Positions 59,284-64,000 of a DNA stretch of 64,000 nt are shown here, one piece after another (position 1 is the first letter of the stretch; every line of letters starts with the position of its first letter). The notes below the pieces were generated by a model. That model did not search any database, was not told where the DNA came from, and saw nothing but the letters and a program-made list of their open reading frames with translations. Both the position numbers and the translations under genes were made by a program. The DNA comes from Anseranas semipalmata (Eukaryota; Chordata; Aves; Anseriformes; Anseranatidae), in assembly GCA_013399115.1 (NCBI GenBank), contig VXAA01000655.1, positions 369,091 to 433,090 on the forward strand. Direction: 5' to 3'.

Positions 59284-60625
59284 GGATCATTCACCAGATG
59301 AAAGGTGACTATGACACTGCACTGCGGCTGCATAAGACACATCTGTCCATAGCTCAGGAGCTGAGCGATTACGCGGCCCAGGGCCGAGCCTATGGCAACA
59401 TGGGCAATGCTTACAACGCTCTGGGCATGTATGATCAGGCTGTCAAGTACCATCGGCAGGAGCTGCAGATTTCTATGGAAGTAAATGACCGTGCTTCTCA
59501 AGCATCTACACATGGGAACTTAGCAGTTGCCTATCAAGCACTGGGTGCCCATGACCGTGCTCTGCAGCACTACCAAAATCATCTCAACATTGCCCGGGAG
59601 CTGCGAGACATCCAGAGTGAAGCACGGGCCCTCAGCAATTTGGGCAACTTCCACTGCTCACGAGGAGAGTTCGTGCAGGCGGCCCCTTACTACGAGCAGT
59701 ACCTGCGCTTGTCCCCAGAGCTGCAGGACATGGAAGGGGAGGGGAAAGTTTGCCATAATCTTGGCTATGCCCAGTACTGCCTTGGGAACTACGAGGAGGC
59801 TGTTAAGTACTATGAGCAGGATCTTGCCCTAGCAAAGGATCTTCATGACAAGCTGAGCCAAGCCAAAGCATATTGCAACCTGGGCCTGGCCTTCAAAGCC
59901 TTGATGGACTTCAGCAAAGCAGAGGAGTGTCAAAAGTACCTGTTGTCCCTGGCCCAGTCTCTGAACAATTCCCAGGCCAAATTCCGAGCTCTGGGGAACT
60001 TGGGGGATATTTTTGTCTGTAAAAAAGACGTAAATGGTGCAATAAAATTTTATGAGCAGCAATTGAGCTTAGCCCATCATGTTAAAGACAGGAGACTGGA
60101 AGCCAGTGCTTATGCAGCCTTGGGCTCTGCGTATAGAATGATACAGAAGTGTGACAAGGCTTTAGGTTACCATACGCAGGAGCTGGAGGTGTACCAGGAG
60201 CTGGGAGATGTGCCGGGTGAATGCAGAGCACACGGTCACCTTGCTGCAGTGTACATGTCACTTGGGAAGTACACCATGGCGTTCAAGTGTTACGAAGAAC
60301 AACTGGAGCTTGGGCAGAAGTTGAAGGATGCCAGCATAGAAGCCCAAGTCTATGGTAACATGGGCATTACCAAGATGAACATGAATGTCATGGAGGAAGC
60401 TATTGGCTACTTTGAACAGCAGCTGGCCATGCTGCAGCAGCTCAGTGGAAATGAGTCTGTGTTAGATCGGGGCCGAGCCTATGGTAACCTGGGAGATTGT
60501 TATGAAGCTCTGGGAGATTTTGAGGAAGCTATAAAGTATTATGAACAGTACTTGTCTGTGGCACAAAGCCTGAACCGCATGCAAGATCAGGCAAAGGCCT
60601 ACCGGGGCCTGGGCAATGGACACAG
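59284..60625 (+). CDS. TTC28: TTC28 exon 5 of window (large exon, about eleven TPRs)
   Basis: This single 1342-nt exon encodes window residues 354 (split) to 801 (split). It starts GIIHQMKGDYDTALRLHKTH and ends with AYRGLGNGHR. It contains about eleven consecutive TPR units at a 40-residue (120-nt) spacing, typically [AG]-[RK]-A-x-x-N-[LM]-G in helix A, LG-x-[YF]-x-x-A at the turn, and H/Y-x-x-x-L-x-[IL]-A-x-x-L-x-D in helix B and connector. The tenth unit is three residues longer (QLSGNESVLDR). The exon is open throughout. The acceptor AG is at 59282-59283 and the donor is CACAG|GTAAGG at 60626, leaving phase 2. If the following intron were retained, a TAA at 60627-60629 would stop translation at once. 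The 40-residue repeat type resembles GPSM2/LGN and suggests a long peptide-binding scaffold. Confidence 0.99.
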
Positions 60626-61606
60626 GTAAGGAGCACTGCACATGTATTGCAACAAAAGGCAGTGAAATGTAGCACGTTAAAGCACCCAGAAAAGCATCTG
60701 TTGTTCAGTATTGCCGTATTGCCAAGTGTTACAGGCTGCACGTAGCCTGCCAGATCCTGGTCCAGGTAGCCTGTGAGCCTACCTGGTGCTCAGGCTCTGC
60801 ACAGTAAGTTGCGCTCGAGTCCCTGAAGGCACAGGAAGCCGGTGGGCTGCTGGGAGGGGCGTGCGCAGGGGAGTGGTGGTGGCTGTGCGCACGTGTGCTT
60901 GCCTAAAGGCACCTGCGGGAGATGCGCTTGTGTGTGCCGAGGGGAAACATTGGTGTACCAGAGGAGAGAGGTACGAGGTGCACGCTGAAATGTGAGAAGG
61001 TGGCCTGTGTGTGCATACCTGCATAGGACACAGCATGGGGAAGGGTGTGTGCTGATTAGGGAGCATGTGGGAATGCACAGATGGGAACAGGAGTAGACCT
61101 GAGTGTGAGGGAAAGGGAGATACAGGCTGTGGGGCTGAAGTGTGCATGCAAACAGTTAAAAAATGAAAAAAAAATGAAGTTAAAAATGAAGCTTGGCTGG
61201 CTTGTTGGGGCTGTCTAAATATGCAGTAGAGGGCAGGGCAGGTTGATGTCTAGACAAGTACAAATGGATGCATTGTGTTATTGACGGGATGTGTTTGTGC
61301 GGCCATTGTATACATGCACAGGGATATGGCGTAGGACCAAGTAACGGAGTCCTCTGGATGCTGGGAAGAAAATGATTTAGTCTGTGCTACTGGCTCAAAT
61401 AATGAAGCTGATGTTGCTCTGCCCTTAGAGCAAGAAGTTTATAGGGTGGCAGAGGAAGGATGTTGATTCAGAGGTGCTGGGCATGACTCCTGGGGGGAAA
61501 CATTTGTCTCTGCCTGAAAGATTTGAGATGGCCTCTAGAGGAAGCGACAAAACATTTTATTTCAAGGAAATATTGGCAAAATAAATGCTGTTTTCTTCCC
61601 TTGTAG
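60626..61606 (+). other. Intron between exons 5 and 6
   Basis: This 981-nt phase-2 intron runs from GTAAGG to CCCTTGTAG. It has an A-rich stretch near 61158-61186 and no recognised repeat or gene. Confidence 0.87.
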
Positions 61607-62130
61607 AGCTATGGGAAGTTTGCAGCAGGCTCTGGTGTGCTTTGAGAAGAGGCTTGTGGTGGCACATGAGTTGGGGGAGGCGTTTAACAAAGCCCAGGCC
61701 TATGGGGAGCTGGGGAGCCTGCACAGCCAGCTGGGGAACTACGAACAAGCCATTTCTTGCCTGGAACGCCAGCTGAACATTGCTCGAGAGATGAAGGACC
61801 GAGCTCTGGAGAGTGATGCTGCCTGTGGGCTTGGTGGGGTCTACCAGCAGATGGGAGAGTATGACACAGCCCTGCAGTATCACCAGCTAGACCTGCAGAT
61901 TGCGGAGGAGACCAACAACCCCACTTGCCAAGGCCGAGCCTACGGGAACCTGGGCCTGACCTACGAGTCCTTGGGCACCTATGAGAGGGCAGTAGTTTAT
62001 CAGGAGCAGCATCTCAGCATTGCAGCGCAAATGAACGATCTTGTAGCCAAGACTGTGTCCTACAGCAGTCTGGGGAGGACTCATCATGCCTTGCAGAACT
62101 ACTCTCAGGCTGTGATGTACCTGCAGGAAG
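61607..62130 (+). CDS. TTC28: TTC28 exon 6 of window (TPR array continued)
   Basis: This 524-nt exon encodes window residues 801 (split) to 976 (split). Its first base completes the AGA codon, giving RAMGSLQQALVCFEKRLVVA, and it ends with AVMYLQEG. It completes the TPR begun in exon 5 and adds units at QAYGELGSLHSQLGNYEQAI, ACGLGGVYQQMGEYDTALQY, RAYGNLGLTYESLGTYERAV and SYSSLGRTHHALQNYSQAVM. The acceptor is CCCTTGTAG at 61606 and the donor is GAAG|GTAAGA at 62131, phase 1. The ATG at 61611 is internal methionine codon 803 of the window product, not a start site. Read-through into the intron stops soon after 62130. Antisense frames here are shadows. Confidence 0.98.
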
Positions 62131-63707
62131 GTAAGAGGCTGAATATCATCCAGCATAGCTTGTTGTAGTAGATGCAGGGGAGGAGGAGGGAGGCCTGAAG
62201 ACATGGAGAGAAGTGAGGTACTGTGAGTGTGGCACTAAGAGGATGTGTTTGACAGTGACTTTGATGCAAAAGCTCTTGCAGATATCCATAGCTACTGTTG
62301 AGCATCCATGTGAGTAGCTGCACAAGCAGGCTGTTCTGGTCAGCACACCATGTCAGTCAGAGCCTTCCTGGCATCCTGTGGACAGAGCAGTGCAGAGCAG
62401 TTTGTGCCTTCCTGGGGGCTTCCCATCTAGCTCTGAGCCTGAATCCAGACCGCATCTAGCGAGAGTCTTTATAAAGCTTATTTGTGCCTGAGCACAGGAG
62501 GTGTAAACCTCTGTAGATAGCACTGCATCCCAGGAATTGGCTACGCAGGTAAGGATGGAGCCATCCAAGAGTAGGTCTGGAATTGATGTGTGCTGAGCTG
62601 TGCTTTGCTGATCACCACCTTGCTTTTCCTTCTGAGCTGCAATGGGAGTGAGACCAGATGAGTGAGTGAGCTGAGAGTGAAAACGTGTTTGGTTGGGAGG
62701 TGCAGCCCTTGGTGTCCAGAAGCCATCTGCCTGCTGCTGAGCGCCAGGGCCAGCGCCGGCCCCTGGGTTGCACTGCTGCAAGAGATTCCAGCATGCAAGC
62801 AGCATTTGTGGTGGCTTTCTGATGGAGGAGATGAGCAGTGTAGTTGGAGTGTATGAAGCTGAAAGCTGAAGGTTTAATTACATCAGTTAGTCTCATTTTT
62901 CTAAACTGACTTTGACAGGATTCCAACATGCTGAGGGAGTCCAATTAAATTGGAAGGGGAGAAATAATTATATACAGCTCTTTCTCCTGGTGTGATGCAG
63001 AATTCCTGATAAAAACTGTAAATGCTGGTTGCTGCTGAGCTGCATGGTTGTGGCCAGGGCTCCCCTTCCCCAGTCTGTAGGAAACTTCAGGTGCGTAAAG
63101 GAGGCGTCCTTGTTGGCAGCAGGGCCCACGGAGGTGAGAGGCTTGGAGTGTGATGGAAGAGGGGGATGAGAAGGTTCTGCTGGAAGTAAAATGAGCTCTA
63201 AGTAGCTCATGCCAGGACCCTGCCCTCTGCTCTGGCTCAGTAGATAAACCATGTGGAGCCTGCCAGGATGCTGGGAGAGCTGGTGGGAAAAAAACAAGAA
63301 ATGTGGCAAGAGCCTCTTCTCTGGCAATGTGTGGCTGCTCAGTGTGGTTTTGATAGTCTGTGTGGCTTTTAAGGTTTAAAAGTCAAACTTCCTGGCAGGA
63401 GCATACTGAGTGTGTCTCGGGACTGCACCGTAACCTCACTTAGGTTGCATCTTCGTCCATGGAAATGTCTGTTTAGGCACCTCTCATGTTGGTGTTGATT
63501 TGAGTGTAAGCAGCGGCTGCCCAGCACTGCTGCGATCGACATCGCACTGCTCTCCGTCACCGCTGCCTCTGCCTGCTGCAGGCACCGTGGAGCCTCAGGG
63601 CCCACCTGAGCCAACAGCCCTCCAGGCAGCTGAGGCAGGAGGAATGCTCCACCCGGCTGCCAAAGCCACTTCTCCCCCCGCCCTCTCTCACTCTGACTCC
63701 TTTTCAG
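62131..63707 (+). other. Intron between exons 6 and 7
   Basis: This 1,577-nt phase-1 intron runs from GTAAGA to CTCCTTTTCAG. I recognised no repeat family, RNA or gene in it. Confidence 0.86.
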
Positions 63708-63817
63708 GACTGAGGCTGGCAGAGCAGCTGGGACGCAGAGAAGATGAAGCCAAAATCCGTCATGGCCTTGGCCTTTCCCTCTGGGCGAGTGGGAACCTGG
63801 AGGAGTCTCAGCACCAG
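63708..63817 (+). CDS. TTC28: TTC28 exon 7 of window (end of TPR array)
   Basis: This short 110-nt exon encodes window residues 976 (split) to 1012. It begins GLRLAEQLGRREDEAKIRHG and continues through LGLSLWASGNLEESQHQ. It finishes the TPR whose helix B starts in exon 6 and adds one more shorter unit with an ASGNLEE turn. In human TTC28 the next residues are about LYRASALFE, which lead out of the TPR array toward the CHAT-domain region, and these are beyond the window. The acceptor has a strong pyrimidine tract ending CTCCTTTTCAG at 63707. The donor CAG|GTATTC at 63818 is less close to consensus than the others but leaves phase 0. A 197-codon antisense frame (63369-63962) covers the exon and has no family features. 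Confidence 0.96.
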
Positions 63818-64000
63818 GTATTCCATGGTCTGCCCCATGCTTGTGGGCTTGTGTCCACTGAGCCCTGTGGGTCATTTCTGTTCTCAGGGGAGGAAATGTC
63901 TGGTGGATCCTGGGGCAGGGTGCGTTACGTACTGAGCCCATGTGCAAGTGAGTCCATCCCAAGTCATCTGCCCTCTGCGAGGGATGCTGACATCCTGAGG
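63818..64000 (+). other. Start of the downstream TTC28 intron, partial
   Basis: The intron begins GTATTC and is cut by the window end after 183 nt. Nothing else is recognisable. Confidence 0.85.

Larger units (their letters stand above)
18241..63817 (+). other. TTC28: TTC28 gene body, partial (seven internal coding exons)
   Basis: The gene spans the window on the + strand and is incomplete at both ends. The seven exons sum to 3036 nt and encode 1012 codons with no internal stop. Junction phases are 1, 1, 0, 1, 2, 1 and 0 after exons 1 to 7, and each acceptor fits the phase left by the preceding donor. The translated product matches TTC28 from recall, being nearly identical to the human protein over long stretches such as RAYGNMGNAYNALGMYDQAV. 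Vertebrate TTC28 is about 2,480 residues long, with an N-terminal TPR array and a C-terminal CHAT (caspase HetF-associated) domain, so roughly 40% of the protein is present. Published mammalian work places it at the spindle midzone and midbody, with an Aurora B link. No frameshift or stop suggests a pseudogene. The human gene lies near CHEK2 and PITPNB, but neither is visible here. Confidence 0.97.

Noticed and set aside
59298..60629. 443-codon open frame taken as a complete single-exon gene
   Set aside because: It is the internal TTC28 exon 5 read from an internal ATG into the donor site. Exon sequence continues upstream to 59284, and the flanking splice sites fit the rest of the gene.
18241..63817. 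Processed pseudogene of TTC28
   Set aside because: Seven exons with GT-AG introns, intact frame and no poly(A) remnant show a live, spliced gene.
63369..63962. 197-codon antisense open frame over exon 7, the longest besides the large exon
   Set aside because: It covers intron and exon alike without a domain, and exon 7 on the plus strand is fixed by frame, splice sites and TTC28 similarity.
1..64000. CRISPR arrays, operons, toxin-antitoxin or phage-defence systems
   Set aside because: No regularly spaced repeats, ribosome-binding-site-led gene runs or prokaryotic genes exist. The DNA is plainly vertebrate intron and exon.
1..64000. tRNA, snoRNA or microRNA genes hosted in the introns
   Set aside because: I found no A/B-box pair with a cloverleaf, and no C/D or H/ACA arrangement I could defend by eye. 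A covariance-model scan would be needed.

Overview
This window is vertebrate nuclear DNA, almost certainly from a bird. It holds the middle part of one gene on the + strand, TTC28 (tetratricopeptide repeat domain 28, also called TPRBK). Seven consecutive coding exons were placed at 18241-18388, 21288-21560, 22392-22522, 46133-46640, 59284-60625, 61607-62130 and 63708-63817. All have AG acceptors and GT donors, and every junction keeps the reading frame. Spliced together they give 3036 nt, or 1012 codons without a stop. From memory of the human protein, these codons start just after the first N-terminal TPR units and run to the end of the TPR array. The start codon, the exons before 'AYFRQGVALQYLG', the C-terminal CHAT-domain exons and both UTRs lie outside the window. 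Avian origin is supported by CR1 LINE fragments with the octamer 3' end, an LTR of a type abundant in bird genomes, low repeat density, and no Alu or L1.

Layout. 1-18240 is the upstream intron: non-coding, one CR1 fragment, microsatellites and two GC-rich patches. 18241-22522 holds three small exons. 22523-46132 is a 23.6 kb intron with most of the mobile DNA: two younger CR1 fragments (about 29.74-30.31 kb) lie directly before a badly decayed ancient CR1-type LINE (about 30.4-31.3 kb), and a solo LTR on the minus strand (34614-35200) is flanked by a near-perfect 5-bp target duplication. 46133-46640 is exon 4. 46641-59283 is a 12.6 kb intron with a CpG-dense patch near 56.2-56.7 kb and a possible in-frame 42-nt exon at 52504-52545. 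59284-63817 holds three closely spaced exons, including an unusually large 1342-nt exon that carries about eleven 40-residue TPR units.

How it works together. The exons build one long superhelical TPR scaffold of the GPSM2/LGN-like 40-residue type. In mammals TTC28 has been linked to the spindle midzone and midbody in late mitosis. I found no second protein-coding gene, no RNA gene I can defend, no CRISPR array and no defence or operon-like system. The other open frames look like chance frames in introns or antisense shadows of the exons. The most testable new observations are the candidate 42-nt exon, the intragenic CpG patches, the 22-bp perfect palindrome at 20657-20678 and the nested LINE history near 30 kb. 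Exon numbers used here (1-7) are local to this window.
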